NCBI GenBank assembly: GCA_016744795.1
Contig: JADGDR010000004.1
Location: 62,001-126,000, forward strand
Reading direction: 5' to 3'
Source of the DNA: Sulfurospirillum sp.
GTDB lineage: Bacteria; Campylobacterota; Campylobacteria; Campylobacterales; Sulfurospirillaceae
Length of the DNA: 64,000 bases
Part shown: piece by piece, positions 16,767 through 26,889 of the stretch
Numbering within the stretch: the stretch's first letter is position 1
Layout of the letters: each line of letters starts with the position of its first letter
Notes under the pieces: generated by a model
What the model saw: only the letters and a program-made list of their open reading frames with translations
Databases searched by the model: none
Told to the model about the DNA's origin: nothing
Program-made: the position numbers and the translations under genes

Positions 16767-17666
16767 TTGATAAAGAGTAAATTAAAAGAGTTTGGTGCAG
16801 ATTTTTCACTGTTATTGGTGGCTATTTGTTGGGGAGGCACATTTTTTATAGTTCAAGATGTCATAGAAGATACTCCTGTATATATATTTCTTTTTTGGAG
16901 ATTTTTAATTGCTTCTGTTTTAATGGCTTTATTGTCATTTAAGGAGTTTAAAAAACTTGACCGTGCAACACTTAAAGCTGGACTTGTTTTAGGTCTTTTT
17001 ATGTTTTTAGGATTTGCTTTTCAGACATTTGCTTTGAGCTACACTTACTCTTCTACGGTTGCTTTTATAACAGGACTTAATGTTATTATCGTTCCTTTTG
17101 CTGTTTTTTTAATATTTAAGAAAAAAGCTTCAATATACTCTTTATTTGGTGCAATTTGTGCAGCGATAGGATTATACTTTTTGACTAACAACGAAGCATT
17201 AGGTGGATTTAGCACTGGTGAGTTTTACTCACTAATATGTGCAGTTATGTTTGCCTTACAAATTACTTTTACAGATGTATATGCAAAAAAACATAGTGCA
17301 TTTTTATTGGTTACTATTCAGTTTGTAGTTGTTACTGTTTTATGTTTCTTAGGAGCTAATGTGGTAAATGGTTACATAATGCCAAGTAGTTTTGATGGAC
17401 TTTTTCTTGAAGCCATTGTTATAACTGTTGTTTTTGCTACTATTTTTGCTTTTTTTACTCAAACAGTTATGCAAAAGTTCACAACTCCTGCTAAAACTGC
17501 AATTATATTTACAATGGAGCCTGTTAGTGCGGGAATTTTTGGTTATTATTTTGCACAAGAGCAGTTCTATGCGGCACAACTTATGGGAGCTGGATTGATT
17601 TTATTTGGTATGCTTAGTGCTGAGATAGGAACTTATTTCAGAAATAAAAAAGCAAAAAATGTATAA
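16767..17666 (+). CDS. EamA/DMT superfamily transporter
   Basis: A 299-residue protein with ten predicted helices arranged as two EamA repeats (about 10-140 and 150-290). The first repeat begins L-L-L-V-A-I-C-W-G-G-T-F-F and the second ends with T-M-E-P-V-S-A-G-I-F-G, both typical of drug/metabolite exporters. Such proteins export amino acids or other metabolites; the substrate is unknown. The start is TTG, preceded by AAGGTAGGA, and no ATG fits before the first helix. It overlaps the next lipoprotein gene by eight bases. Confidence 0.88.
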   Translation: MIKSKLKEFGADFSLLLVAICWGGTFFIVQDVIEDTPVYIFLFWRFLIASVLMALLSFKEFKKLDRATLKAGLVLGLFMFLGFAFQTFALSYTYSSTVAFITGLNVIIVPFAVFLIFKKKASIYSLFGAICAAIGLYFLTNNEALGGFSTGEFYSLICAVMFALQITFTDVYAKKHSAFLLVTIQFVVVTVLCFLGANVVNGYIMPSSFDGLFLEAIVITVVFATIFAFFTQTVMQKFTTPAKTAIIFTMEPVSAGIFGYYFAQEQFYAAQLMGAGLILFGMLSAEIGTYFRNKKAKNV

Positions 17667-18129
17667 ATTTTTTTTAGTAGCACTAATTTTTTTTACAGCT
17701 TGTTCATATAGAGTTCCTTATACTTCTTCAATACCATACTATATAGTTATAAAAAATTCTCAAATAGCAGTGGCTGATACAGGTTTTATTAAAAAAGATG
17801 ATACTAGATTAAATATTCAACTTTTTTCCGCTTCTGCTCCTATATTTGATTTACATGTAGAGGAAAATGTTTGTTTGGGTTATTCATGTATGTCAAAGGA
17901 GAGTTTTAATAAGAAGTTTTTTAGAGTTAAGCATTATAAAGAGTTTATTGATGAACTTTTTAATCTAAAACCAATTTATGATAAAAAAAATCTTAAAAAA
18001 TTGAACAATGGCTTTGAACAACACATAGTAACAGACAGTTACGATATAACTTACAAAATACAAAATAGAAATCTCTATTTTAAAGATAGAAAAAACAGGG
18101 TACTTATAAAATTAAAGGAATTAAAATGA
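17659..18129 (+). CDS. small lipoprotein of unknown function
   Basis: A 156-residue protein with a lipoprotein signal: hydrophobic [11 protein letters not shown] then cysteine 15 followed by S. The mature part is polar, with a C-x(4)-C pair (C-L-G-Y-S-C) and a basic C-terminal half rich in lysine and tyrosine. I do not recognise the family. It overlaps the EamA gene upstream and the endonuclease IV gene downstream (ATGA), so it is translated from the same message. A palindrome copy encodes D-L-H-V-E. Confidence 0.7.
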   Translation: MYKFFLVALIFFTACSYRVPYTSSIPYYIVIKNSQIAVADTGFIKKDDTRLNIQLFSASAPIFDLHVEENVCLGYSCMSKESFNKKFFRVKHYKEFIDELFNLKPIYDKKNLKKLNNGFEQHIVTDSYDITYKIQNRNLYFKDRKNRVLIKLKELK

Positions 18130-18971
18130 AATATATAGGAGCTCATGTCAGTGCAAGTGGCGGTGTTTTTAATGCACCTATAAATGCTAGAGAACTTGGA
18201 GCAAAAGCTTTTGCTCTTTTTACAAAAAATCAACGTCAATGGGTAGCAAAAGATTTAGATGAGAAGATAATATCTAAGTTTAAAGAGGAATTAGAAAAGT
18301 CTGAGATACTTCCTAAACATGTTTTACCACATGATAGTTATCTTATTAATCTAGGACATCCTGAAATTGAAAAAAGAGAAAAATCTCTGAATGCTTTTAT
18401 TGATGAGTTAAAACGCTGTAAACAACTTGGGCTAGATAGACTGAACTTTCATCCAGGTAGTCATCTTAAACTCATAAGTGAAGAAAATTGCTTAGAACTC
18501 ATAAGTGAATCTATGAATGAAGCTTTACGTCAAACAGATGGCGTGAAGCTTGTGGTAGAGAACACAGCTGGACAAGGTAGTAATATGGGGTACAAAATGG
18601 AGCATTTAGGTTATTTGATAGATAATTCAATAGATAAGGCACGTACAGGGGTCTGTATTGATACTTGTCACCTTTTTGTTTCTGGTTATGACTTTCGGTC
18701 AGTAAAAACATATAACGAAACTATGGATAAGTTTGCTAATATTGTCGGGTTTGAGCACTTGATGGGTATGCATTTAAATGATTCAAAGCCAGATCTTGGC
18801 GCTAAGGTAGATAGACACCACTCCATTGGAGAGGGAAAATTGGGCATTGAACCATTTTGCCTTATTATGAATGATGACAGAATAGATGACATACCAATGG
18901 TACTTGAAACTACAGATGATACTATATGGGCACAAGAAATTGAACTTCTTTATAGTCTAATCAAAAATTAA
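18126..18971 (+). CDS. nfo: endonuclease IV (AP endonuclease)
   Basis: A 281-residue three-zinc TIM-barrel nuclease that cuts at abasic sites during base-excision repair. Family motifs appear in order: G-A-H-V-S-A-S-G-G at the start, [35 protein letters not shown] and D-R-H-H-S-I-G-E-G. All metal-binding His, Glu and Asp positions appear intact, and the length matches the family. It is co-transcribed with the lipoprotein gene. Confidence 0.96.
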   Translation: MKYIGAHVSASGGVFNAPINARELGAKAFALFTKNQRQWVAKDLDEKIISKFKEELEKSEILPKHVLPHDSYLINLGHPEIEKREKSLNAFIDELKRCKQLGLDRLNFHPGSHLKLISEENCLELISESMNEALRQTDGVKLVVENTAGQGSNMGYKMEHLGYLIDNSIDKARTGVCIDTCHLFVSGYDFRSVKTYNETMDKFANIVGFEHLMGMHLNDSKPDLGAKVDRHHSIGEGKLGIEPFCLIMNDDRIDDIPMVLETTDDTIWAQEIELLYSLIKN

Positions 18972-18988
18972 AACCTTATGGAGTAAAT

Positions 18989-20239
18989 ATGAAGAATTAC
19001 GTAAAGGTTGCAGCACTTCTTGGCTTAAGTGCAGTAACACTAAGTGCATCAGGATGGAGAATTCCTGAGCAATCACTAAGCGGTACAGCATTGAGTGCTG
19101 CATACGTGGCAGGTGCAAATGGAGCAGATGCAAGTTATTATAACCCTGCAAATATGGTTTGGAATGAAGATATAAGTGAAATAGAAATGGCAACAACTAT
19201 TATAAATCTTACAAAAATAAATTATACAGATGATTTAGGTATTTCAGCATATAATGGACAGACTGAAAGTGAACTATTTTTTATGCCTACTTTTCATTAT
19301 GTTTCACCTGCTGCAGGGAACTGGAGATTTGGTCTTTCAATGGTTGCTCCAGGTGGTTTATCTAAAAGATGGGAAAATACGTATCAAAAATCAAGTGCAG
19401 AAGAGTTTTCACTTCAAGTACTAGAACTTAACCCAACAGTAGCATATAAAATTAATGATAAATTTTCTATAGGATTTGGTTTAAGAGGGGTTTACACTAG
19501 TGGTGTAATAAAGGCAGAAGGAACATTTCCTCTAGCTCCTTTTGCTGGAAAAAAATATGATAATGAGATGAAAGCTGATTCTATTGATTTTGGTTATAAT
19601 CTTGCAATGAGTTATAAACCAATAGAAAATTTAATTCTTTCTAGTACATATCGTTCTAATGTAGATTTGACTGTTTCTGGTGATGCTACAACAAAAATAG
19701 ATGGAGTAGATTTTAGTGGTGATGTTGAAACACATGTGCCTCTTCCTGCTGTAGTAACGTTAGCTGCACAATATACTATAAGTAAAACTAAGGTAGAATT
19801 TGTATTTGAGAGAACATATTGGTCTGCTTATGATTCATTACAGTTTAAATTTGCTAATCAGAATGTTTTTATACAAAAGGTACTTGGTGCAGAGAAAGCA
19901 AAAAATTGGAAAGATGTTGATGCTTATCGTGTTGGTGTAACACATCAATACAATGAGAATTTAACACTTATGGCAGGTTTTGCAATAGATAAAAATCCTG
20001 CTCCAGATGAACATGTATCATTTGAACTACCTGATTCAGATGCAAAGCTTTATTCTGTTGGTGTAGAATATAAGCTAAATGATTCTATGAAAATAGGTTT
20101 AGCTTATCTTTATGACCAAAAAGAGAGAAGAAGTGTAAATACTAGAATAAATCCAGCCAATCCTGCCACTGGTATTGATGGCAAATTTGAAGATGCATCA
20201 GCTCACCTACTAACAGCATCTTTTAAGTACAAATTCTAA
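18989..20239 (+). CDS. OmpP1/FadL-family outer membrane transporter
   Basis: A 416-residue outer-membrane beta-barrel. A signal peptide ending T-L-S-A-S precedes the FadL-type plug G-W-R-I-P-E-Q-S-L-S-G-T-A and the diagnostic Y-Y-N-P-A-N-M motif. The C-terminus ends with F-K-Y-K-F, a terminal aromatic suited to BAM recognition. FadL proteins take up long-chain fatty acids or other hydrophobic compounds such as aromatics. An acyl-CoA ligase gene follows after nine bases, which supports an uptake and activation pair. The ribosome site GGAG is clear. Confidence 0.9.
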   Translation: MKNYVKVAALLGLSAVTLSASGWRIPEQSLSGTALSAAYVAGANGADASYYNPANMVWNEDISEIEMATTIINLTKINYTDDLGISAYNGQTESELFFMPTFHYVSPAAGNWRFGLSMVAPGGLSKRWENTYQKSSAEEFSLQVLELNPTVAYKINDKFSIGFGLRGVYTSGVIKAEGTFPLAPFAGKKYDNEMKADSIDFGYNLAMSYKPIENLILSSTYRSNVDLTVSGDATTKIDGVDFSGDVETHVPLPAVVTLAAQYTISKTKVEFVFERTYWSAYDSLQFKFANQNVFIQKVLGAEKAKNWKDVDAYRVGVTHQYNENLTLMAGFAIDKNPAPDEHVSFELPDSDAKLYSVGVEYKLNDSMKIGLAYLYDQKERRSVNTRINPANPATGIDGKFEDASAHLLTASFKYKF

Positions 20240-20248
20240 GGAACGTTA

Positions 20249-21808
20249 ATGCTAGAGTATAGATATCAAAACTTTTATGAAGCGATTGAGCATAATGCTA
20301 AGGTAAGCCCAAGCAAGCCAATTATTTTTATAGAAGATAGGAAAGTAAACAATCTTCATTTTAAACACAAAATTGATACATTTGCTAGGTTTTTAGAGTT
20401 TAGTGGTATTAAAAGCCGAGATAAGGTTGCTGTAATTGTTGGTAACTCTGAAGAGTTTATGATATCTCTCTTTGCTATAACAAAGATAGGGGCTATTGCA
20501 GTTCCTATCAATACTTTTTTAAAGCATGAAGAGTTTGAATATATCGTTAATGACTGTGAAGCAAAAATGCTTATAAGCTCTTTTATATACTCAAAAGAGA
20601 CGAAAAATCTTTTGTATTCAACATCAGTAGAAAAGATTGTTTGGACTGGGGAGTATGATGAAATTGACGATAAAAACTATAGTTTTACAGAAATTATACA
20701 ATCACAAGAATCCCATGAACAGCTTATGAATCCTCCAAAACTTGATGATTTAGCTTGTATAGTCTATACCTCAGGAACAACAGGTAAACCAAAAGGTGCT
20801 ATGCTTAGTTATAGAAATATATTTTCTAACTCATGGAGTGGACAAAAAGCATTTAAAGTAGACGAAAAAGATAGATTTCTGGTATTTTTACCGATGTTTC
20901 ACTCTTTTACACTCTCTATTATGGTGATTTTACCAGTTATGACGAATTCAGCTATCATTATTGTTAAGTCAGTATTTCCATTTGCAAATGTTTTGAAACA
21001 AGCACTTTTAAAACGAGCAACAATTTTTCTTGGAGTTCCAACCCTATATAACTCTTTGATAAAAGCCAAAATACCTTGGTACTTTATTTGGTTCAATAAA
21101 ATCAGAATTTTTATTTCAGGAAGTGCACCTTTAAGCGAGTCAGTTCTAAAGGCATTTAGCGTCAAGTTCAAAAATGCAACACTTACAGAAGGTTACGGTC
21201 TAAGTGAATGCTCACCTGCAGTTGCAGTAAACCGTTTAGATAAGCAAAAACCACTCTCTGTTGGTCTTCCTTTAGATAGTTATGAAATAAAGATAGTAGA
21301 TGACGAAATGGTAGAACTTCCTATTGGTGAAGTTGGTGAAATTATTATCAAAGGTGACTGTGTAATGCAGGGCTATCTAAATCGTCCAGATGCTACTGAT
21401 GAAGCTATTATTAATGGGTGGTTGTTTAGTGGAGACTTAGGAAAAATGGATGAAGATGGATTCCTTTATATTGTAGATAGAAAAAAGGATTTGATTATCT
21501 CTAAAGGTATTAATATCTACCCAAGAGAGATTGAAGAAGTTTTGTCTTTGTATGAAGGAGTTGATGCCTCCGCTGTTATTGGTATAAAAAATGAACTTAA
21601 CGATGAAGAAGTAATGGCATTTGTTCAACCAAAAGAAGATATAGATTTAGGAGAGTTAGATATAAAAAAGTATTTAAAATCACATTTAGCGAATTTTAAA
21701 GTTCCTAAACATATCTATTTTGTAGAAGAATTACCTAAAAATGCTACAGGTAAAGTATTAAAGCGAATTTTAAAAGAACAAGTTGAAAAAGGCGAATTTA
21801 ATAAGTAA
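20249..21808 (+). CDS. fatty acid--CoA ligase (AMP-forming)
   Basis: A 519-residue ANL-superfamily enzyme. Motifs in order are the P-loop Y-T-S-G-T-T-G-K-P-K-G, G-Y-G-L-S-E-C-S-P, G-W-L-F-S-G-D-L-G, the hinge D-R-K-K-D-L-I-I-S-K-G-I-N-I-Y-P and the C-terminal catalytic lysine in N-A-T-G-K-V-L. It should activate a fatty or related acid to its CoA thioester via an acyl-adenylate. Adjacency to a FadL-type porin suggests exogenous fatty acids as substrate. No beta-oxidation genes are in the window, so the product may go to phospholipid synthesis. Confidence 0.9.
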   Translation: MLEYRYQNFYEAIEHNAKVSPSKPIIFIEDRKVNNLHFKHKIDTFARFLEFSGIKSRDKVAVIVGNSEEFMISLFAITKIGAIAVPINTFLKHEEFEYIVNDCEAKMLISSFIYSKETKNLLYSTSVEKIVWTGEYDEIDDKNYSFTEIIQSQESHEQLMNPPKLDDLACIVYTSGTTGKPKGAMLSYRNIFSNSWSGQKAFKVDEKDRFLVFLPMFHSFTLSIMVILPVMTNSAIIIVKSVFPFANVLKQALLKRATIFLGVPTLYNSLIKAKIPWYFIWFNKIRIFISGSAPLSESVLKAFSVKFKNATLTEGYGLSECSPAVAVNRLDKQKPLSVGLPLDSYEIKIVDDEMVELPIGEVGEIIIKGDCVMQGYLNRPDATDEAIINGWLFSGDLGKMDEDGFLYIVDRKKDLIISKGINIYPREIEEVLSLYEGVDASAVIGIKNELNDEEVMAFVQPKEDIDLGELDIKKYLKSHLANFKVPKHIYFVEELPKNATGKVLKRILKEQVEKGEFNK

Positions 21809-21909
21809 GCTTAAGAGGAGAAATTATTTCTTCTCTTAATTTCTATCATCTCTTTATTATGTTAAAATGGTAAACTTAGATAATTTGTTTTATATGTAAA
21901 GGTATTTTT

Positions 21910-23634
21910 TTGCGCTACTTGGTGGATTTTTTAGAGAGTAAGACTGTTGAAACTAGTATGATTTTTAAACATCTAAAATCTACAAAACAAGAGACTATAC
22001 TTCTTAGAGAAATTACAAAACAGTACATTGGCGGTGATGTTGAAGTAGTTGTTTTAGATACACTTGTAATTTTATTTGGTGATAAAAAATATAATCACAT
22101 CATACAACTACCTTTAGTAAAAAACCTACTTGACCAAGGTTGGATAACACTTGGAGCCTTCGTTAATCTAAAAATTGCAGAAACTTCAACACTAGAACTT
22201 TTAAACTCGACAGTAACTTTAAGTAGTTCATTTTTAAAACTTTTAGAAGATGGAAGTTTAGATATGGAGTTACCTGAAGTGGTCCCTTATAAAGATCATT
22301 TGGAATATTTAAAAGATCAATTTTTACGTATAGAGATGTATCAAAAATTAAGTTTAAATAAGCAAAATGCAGTGAGCATAAGTTCTTTAACTTCAAAACT
22401 TCAACTTTTAGAATCAAGAATAACAGCACGAGTTGAATCTAGTGATATAGAGATAGCCATAGAGAAGATTTTTGCAGAATATGAGTTAACTCAAAAAGAA
22501 CAGGTTATTTTTCTAGCTCTTCTAAAAGAGGAGTATGCAAGTGAATTTGAATCACTAAGAGATATGAATACACTCGTAAATTTAATAAGTATAGATGATT
22601 ATGAAAAGATAAAAAATAGAGCTTTACTTGAAGAAGGTTCAAAACTTATAGAAGATGAAATCATAGATTATGATGAGATGCTTAATGGTTTTGGAGGAGT
22701 TTCAAGAAGTTTTTTTATAAGTGAAGAACTGCTTCAAAAAATCATGCATCCAAACAAAGATAAAAAAGCTAAGAAAATAAAACTTGATATGCTAATAAGA
22801 GAACAAGAAATTTTTGAACTAGTTGATCCTAAAACAACCCTTGATGATGTAGTTTTAACACAAAAAACTAGAGAGCTTTTAAATAATTTATTAAAACAGA
22901 TAGATAAAAACGTGATGAAACTTCTAAAAGAGTGGGGAGTAAAAGAGAGACGTGGTGGAATTGACGCTAAAATAATTTTTTATGGACCTCCAGGGACTGG
23001 AAAAACTATGACAGCTTACTCTTTGGCAAAGTCAATGAAAAAGAGAGTTCTTAGTTTTGACTGTTCAAAAATACTCTCTAAGTATGTAGGTGAGAGTGAA
23101 CAAAATGTAAGAGCTATTTTTGATACTTTCAGAGATTTGGCACTCAAAACAAAGAGTGAGCCAGTACTTCTCCTTAATGAAGCAGACCAGTTTTTAAGTG
23201 CACGTACTACTGAAGGTGGTGGTGGTGTTGACAAAATGCACAATCAGATGCAAAATATATTTTTAGAGCAGATAGAAAAATTTGATGGAGTTTTAATAGC
23301 AACTACAAATCTTTTAGAGACTATAGATGGTGCATTTTCAAGGCGTTTTGATTATAAGATAGCATTTGAGAAACCTACACAAAAACAAAGAGCTTTGCTT
23401 TGGAATAAACTTCTTCCTGAGAGTGCAGTTTACGAAGAGAGTTTTTCTATAGAGGAATTAGCAAAGTATGAGCTTAGTGGTGGTCAGATAAAACTTGTAT
23501 TAAAAAATTGTGCATTAAGAGTTGCCATTAAAGAAGAACCTATTTTTGGTATGGAAGATTTTATAAGTGCTATAAAAAGAGAGAAAGCAGGTGTTTTTGG
23601 TGAAGAGAAATCAATGGGATTTGTCTCAGTATAA
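21910..23634 (+). CDS. AAA+ ATPase (SpoVK/COG0464 type)
   Basis: A 574-residue protein with a long helical N-terminal region (about 1-300) and one AAA+ module. Walker A is G-P-P-G-T-G-K-T at about 359-366. Walker B reads L-L-L-N-E-A-D near 419-425, with Asn in place of the usual Asp but the catalytic Glu kept, a form common in this bacterial subfamily. The sensor/arginine-finger stretch A-F-S-R-R-F-D-Y near 475 is intact. The likely role is remodelling of an unknown protein substrate. The start is TTG with AAAGG upstream; an ATG 16 codons later (21958) is an alternative. The gene appears monocistronic. Confidence 0.85.
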   Translation: MRYLVDFLESKTVETSMIFKHLKSTKQETILLREITKQYIGGDVEVVVLDTLVILFGDKKYNHIIQLPLVKNLLDQGWITLGAFVNLKIAETSTLELLNSTVTLSSSFLKLLEDGSLDMELPEVVPYKDHLEYLKDQFLRIEMYQKLSLNKQNAVSISSLTSKLQLLESRITARVESSDIEIAIEKIFAEYELTQKEQVIFLALLKEEYASEFESLRDMNTLVNLISIDDYEKIKNRALLEEGSKLIEDEIIDYDEMLNGFGGVSRSFFISEELLQKIMHPNKDKKAKKIKLDMLIREQEIFELVDPKTTLDDVVLTQKTRELLNNLLKQIDKNVMKLLKEWGVKERRGGIDAKIIFYGPPGTGKTMTAYSLAKSMKKRVLSFDCSKILSKYVGESEQNVRAIFDTFRDLALKTKSEPVLLLNEADQFLSARTTEGGGGVDKMHNQMQNIFLEQIEKFDGVLIATTNLLETIDGAFSRRFDYKIAFEKPTQKQRALLWNKLLPESAVYEESFSIEELAKYELSGGQIKLVLKNCALRVAIKEEPIFGMEDFISAIKREKAGVFGEEKSMGFVSV

Positions 23635-23734
23635 AATAAAATATTTTAATATGAATTAAGCTAAAATATATAAATTTAGTTTAATTGATATTAATTTAGA
23701 ACTCTTTTGAGTTCGTTACATGTAAGGATTTTCC
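23635..23734 (+). promoter_or_regulatory. leader of the nuo operon with hairpin and palindrome at the ribosome site
   Basis: An AT-rich 100-base gap. A perfect hairpin GAACTC-TTTT-GAGTTC occupies 23699-23714. It is followed at once by the palindrome copy at 23717-23724, whose right half runs into the AAGGA ribosome site of nuoA (23724-23728). A TAAAATATATAA stretch at about 23662-23673 is the best -10 candidate. The hairpin and palindrome could modulate access to the nuoA start. Confidence 0.5.
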
Positions 23735-24133
23735 ATGACACAAATGTCACATATGGACTTTGCTCATCCCTATTTTGGAGCATTTTTTCTCTTAGCGTTT
23801 GGTGTTGCTGTATTTTATGGCATAACCGTTTTAGCAAGAATTGTTTCAAGGAGAATGGCAAGATTAGATACTGAAAAGTTGAAGCTTACCATTTATGAGT
23901 GTGGTCCAGAAGTTAGTAAACAGCCTAATAAAATTTCGGCTCATTTCTACCTTTTTGCACTTTTATTTATATTGTTTGATGTTGAAATTATATTTATGTT
24001 TCCGTGGGCAGTAAATTTTAAGATACTTGGTATGTTTGGTTTTATTGAAATGGTGCTTTTTATTGCACTTCTTGCAATAGGCTTTGTATATGCATTGAAA
24101 AAAGGAGCGCTTGAATGGCACAGCATAAGATAA
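23735..24133 (+). CDS. nuoA: NADH-quinone oxidoreductase subunit A
   Basis: A 132-residue membrane subunit of complex I with three helices (about 14-36, 72-94, 98-122). The diagnostic loop Y-E-C-G-P-E and the F-L-L-F-D-V-E-type segment (I-L-F-D-V-E-I-I-F) are present. It sits in the membrane arm at the quinone-site junction with NuoH. It is the first gene of a 14-gene operon and overlaps nuoB by 19 bases. Confidence 0.95.
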   Translation: MTQMSHMDFAHPYFGAFFLLAFGVAVFYGITVLARIVSRRMARLDTEKLKLTIYECGPEVSKQPNKISAHFYLFALLFILFDVEIIFMFPWAVNFKILGMFGFIEMVLFIALLAIGFVYALKKGALEWHSIR

Positions 24134-24624
24134 ATTACCTGAGTGAGGGAGGCTTACCTGTCGCTCTTACAACAGTGGATAAACTGGTTCAGTGGGGAAG
24201 AAGTAACTCACTATGGCCTTTGACATATGGATTAGCATGTTGTGCTATCGAGATGATGGCAACTGGTGCAAGTAGATATGACTTTGATAGATTTGGAACG
24301 ATTTTTCGTGCGAGTCCTAGACAATCAGATGTACTTATCATTGCTGGAACTTTAACTAAAAAACACTCACCATTTATGAGAAGACTTTATGATCAGATGA
24401 GTGAACCAAAATGGGTTATTAGCATGGGAAGCTGTGCAAATACTGGTGGTATGTTTAACACATATGCAACAGTTCAAGGGGCTGACAGAATTATCCCTGT
24501 AGATATATATCTTCCTGGCTGTGCGCCACGTCCTGAAAGTCTTCAATATGCACTTATGCTTCTTCAAAAGAAGGTAAGAACTGAGAGTGCTTCAAGAAAA
24601 TTAAAACCTAAGAGGTTAGTGTAA
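24115..24624 (+). CDS. nuoB: NADH-quinone oxidoreductase subunit B
   Basis: A 169-residue subunit binding cluster N2, the last Fe-S centre before quinone. The cluster ligands are visible as L-A-C-C-A-I-E-M (adjacent cysteines), G-S-C-A-N-T-G-G and P-G-C-A-P-R-P-E. It overlaps nuoA upstream and shares the TAATG junction with nuoC, consistent with coupled translation. Confidence 0.96.
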   Translation: MAQHKINYLSEGGLPVALTTVDKLVQWGRSNSLWPLTYGLACCAIEMMATGASRYDFDRFGTIFRASPRQSDVLIIAGTLTKKHSPFMRRLYDQMSEPKWVISMGSCANTGGMFNTYATVQGADRIIPVDIYLPGCAPRPESLQYALMLLQKKVRTESASRKLKPKRLV

Positions 24625-25421
24625 TGAGAGCTTACCAAGATAAAAAAAATGTACAAGCAAAAGCTTATTACAATGACAGATTTTATGTTTCTCCTCAGAT
24701 TCCTAAAGAAGAAGTTAGTTCTGATGAAATTTTTGCAAAAGATGTAAAAGATTTAGAATCTGCTTTTAGTGTAAAAGAGGCATATATTCAAAGAGGTCAA
24801 CTTGTTGTTTATATTAATGCTGATGATAATTTAAAAGTTATGGAATTTTTACGAGATAAATTACAATATAACTTTTTGAGTGAACTTAGTGCAATTGATT
24901 GGTTAGCTAAGAGTGGAGAATTTGAAATATTTTATCAGATGCTTTCAACTTCTAAAAGAAAAAGAATGAGAGTTAAATTTTTTATAAAAGAAAAAGAAGA
25001 GATAAAAAGTGTGACGAGCGTTTACAAAAGTGCTGATTGGGCTGAACGTGAAATGTACGATATGTTTGGTGTAAGAATCACAGGACATCATTATATGAAA
25101 AGAATTCTTATGCCTGATGATTGGCATGATCATCCACTTCGTAAAACGTATCCACTTATAGGTGATGAAGAAGCTCAATGGTATGAGATAGATAAAATCT
25201 TTGGAAAAGAGTATAGAGATATAATTGGACCTGAAGAGAGAGATAGTGCGAGAATCGTAGAAAAAGATACTCATAGATTTGCAAGAGTCAAACATGAAGT
25301 TCCTTTTGGGGCCGAGTATAGTGATGAAGAGACACAGACGGAGTACCAAGAAGAAGGTGGTATACCAATTGTAAGAAAACTTAAAAAATCAGATGTAAAA
25401 ATACTAAAAGAGAGACCATAA
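24624..25421 (+). CDS. nuoC: NADH-quinone oxidoreductase subunit C
   Basis: A 265-residue peripheral-arm subunit of the 30-kDa family. The core shows L-S-A-I-D-W-L, the [22 protein letters not shown] block and [15 protein letters not shown]. The first 55 residues and a C-terminal tail of about 65 charged residues extend beyond the core, making it longer than stand-alone NuoC in many bacteria. It is separate from NuoD, not fused. Confidence 0.94.
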   Translation: MRAYQDKKNVQAKAYYNDRFYVSPQIPKEEVSSDEIFAKDVKDLESAFSVKEAYIQRGQLVVYINADDNLKVMEFLRDKLQYNFLSELSAIDWLAKSGEFEIFYQMLSTSKRKRMRVKFFIKEKEEIKSVTSVYKSADWAEREMYDMFGVRITGHHYMKRILMPDDWHDHPLRKTYPLIGDEEAQWYEIDKIFGKEYRDIIGPEERDSARIVEKDTHRFARVKHEVPFGAEYSDEETQTEYQEEGGIPIVRKLKKSDVKILKERP

Positions 25422-25422
25422 T

Positions 25423-26649
25423 ATGCAAAAAGTAAATAGACTTCAACCATTTTTTGAGAACTTAGTATTTGAGAGAGAAGATAATCGAATGATTGTTAAC
25501 TTTGGACCTCAGCATCCAAGTTCACATGGGCAACTTCGCCTTGTACTAGAACTTGATGGAGAATTAGTTACAAAAGCTACTCCAGATGTTGGTTATCTTC
25601 ATCGTGGTATGGAGAAAATGGCTGAAAACATGATATATAATGAATTTTTGCCAACAACAGATCGCATGGATTACATAGCATCAACTTCAAATAACTATGG
25701 TTTTGCATTAGCAGTTGAAAAATTAATAGATTTAGATGTTCCTAGACGAGCAAAAGTAATTAGAATGTTGTTACTAGAACTTTCACGTATCACTTCACAC
25801 CTCTTTTGGATAGCTTGTCATGCACTTGATGTTGGAGCTATGACAGTTTTTCTATATGCATTTAGAGAGCGTGAATATGCGATGGATCTTTTTGAAGAAT
25901 ATTGTGGAGCTAGATTGACTCATTCTGCTATAAGAATCGGTGGAGTTCCACTTGATTTGCCAAAAGGCTGGTTAAACTCTTTAACAGAATTTATCAATAA
26001 AATACCTGCTGCAATTGAGACTTATGAGGGACTCTTAGATCAAAATCGTATTTGGAAAATGAGATTAGAAGATGTTGGTGTTATTAGCCCAGAAATGGCT
26101 CAGAGTTGGGGCTGTAGTGGACCAATGCTAAGAGGTAGTGGTATAGCATGGGATATCAGAAAAGAAGAACCTTATGAGCTTTATGATGAAGTAGAATTTG
26201 ATGTTCCTGTTACTGATAGATGTGATTGTTATGGAAGATATAAACTTCATATGCAAGAGATGCGAGAGTCTTTAAAAATACTCAAACAACTTATACCAAT
26301 GTATAAAGAAACAAAACCAGAATTGATGGCCGATGCTCCTAGATATATTTCGGCTCCAAAAGAGCAGATTATGACTCAAAATTACTCTTTAATGCAACAT
26401 TTTGTTCTTGTAACTCAAGGGATGAGACCTCCTGTTGGTGAAGTGTATGTTGTAACTGAGTCACCAAAAGGTGAACTTGGTTTTTATATAAACTCACAAG
26501 GTGATCCATATCCATATAGACTTAAATTAAGAGCACCAAGTTTTTGGCATACAAGTATACTTCAAGATTTACTTCCTGGACAGTACTTAGCTGATGTTGT
26601 TACGATGATTGGTAATGCCAATATCGTATTTGGCGAAATAGACAGATAG
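25423..26649 (+). CDS. nuoD: NADH-quinone oxidoreductase subunit D
   Basis: A 408-residue 49-kDa-type subunit that forms the quinone pocket with NuoB. Family landmarks are [33 protein letters not shown] and the C-terminal G-E-I-D-R. The conserved His and Tyr of the quinone site (H-P-S-S-H and D-Y) are present. It starts one base after nuoC ends. Confidence 0.96.
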   Translation: MQKVNRLQPFFENLVFEREDNRMIVNFGPQHPSSHGQLRLVLELDGELVTKATPDVGYLHRGMEKMAENMIYNEFLPTTDRMDYIASTSNNYGFALAVEKLIDLDVPRRAKVIRMLLLELSRITSHLFWIACHALDVGAMTVFLYAFREREYAMDLFEEYCGARLTHSAIRIGGVPLDLPKGWLNSLTEFINKIPAAIETYEGLLDQNRIWKMRLEDVGVISPEMAQSWGCSGPMLRGSGIAWDIRKEEPYELYDEVEFDVPVTDRCDCYGRYKLHMQEMRESLKILKQLIPMYKETKPELMADAPRYISAPKEQIMTQNYSLMQHFVLVTQGMRPPVGEVYVVTESPKGELGFYINSQGDPYPYRLKLRAPSFWHTSILQDLLPGQYLADVVTMIGNANIVFGEIDR

Positions 26650-26658
26650 GAGTAGGGT

Positions 26659-26889
26659 ATGCAAAGACATGATTTAAGACATTTAAAAAATGATTTTTAT
26701 GGACGAATGTTAGAACTCGTTGAGAGTTCTGCTACTGATGAGGTATCTATCTTTATATTTGAGATTGGCAATTTTACTCCTGTACAAAAAAGTGCTGACG
26801 CTATTAAGGAAGCAGGACACACTCTTATGAACTCTTTGAAATTCAATGAAGTAGATTGGACAATAGTTGTCAAAAAAGGAGAACATTAA
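26659..26889 (+). CDS. NuoE-position small complex I protein (Campylobacterota type)
   Basis: A 76-residue protein in the place of nuoE. It has no thioredoxin-like 2Fe-2S fold and no cysteine, so it cannot be a classical NuoE. Its size and position match the small protein encoded between nuoD and nuoG in Helicobacter and Campylobacter (HP1264-like). The role is unproven; it is assumed to help dock an electron donor other than NADH. A clear ribosome site (TAGGAGTAGGG) precedes the ATG, and its TAA overlaps the next ATG. Confidence 0.75.
   Translation: MQRHDLRHLKNDFYGRMLELVESSATDEVSIFIFEIGNFTPVQKSADAIKEAGHTLMNSLKFNEVDWTIVVKKGEH

Noticed and set aside
23162-23200. Walker B of the AAA+ ATPase reads Asn-Glu instead of Asp-Glu, suggesting an inactive enzyme
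   Set aside because: The catalytic Glu is kept and the Asn form is common in this bacterial AAA+ subfamily, so inactivity is not supported.
24945-25349. A 134-codon open frame on the - strand inside nuoC
   Set aside because: It is opposite a conserved nuoC core, and the translated sequence has the low-complexity Phe/Ser/Ile look of an antisense shadow.
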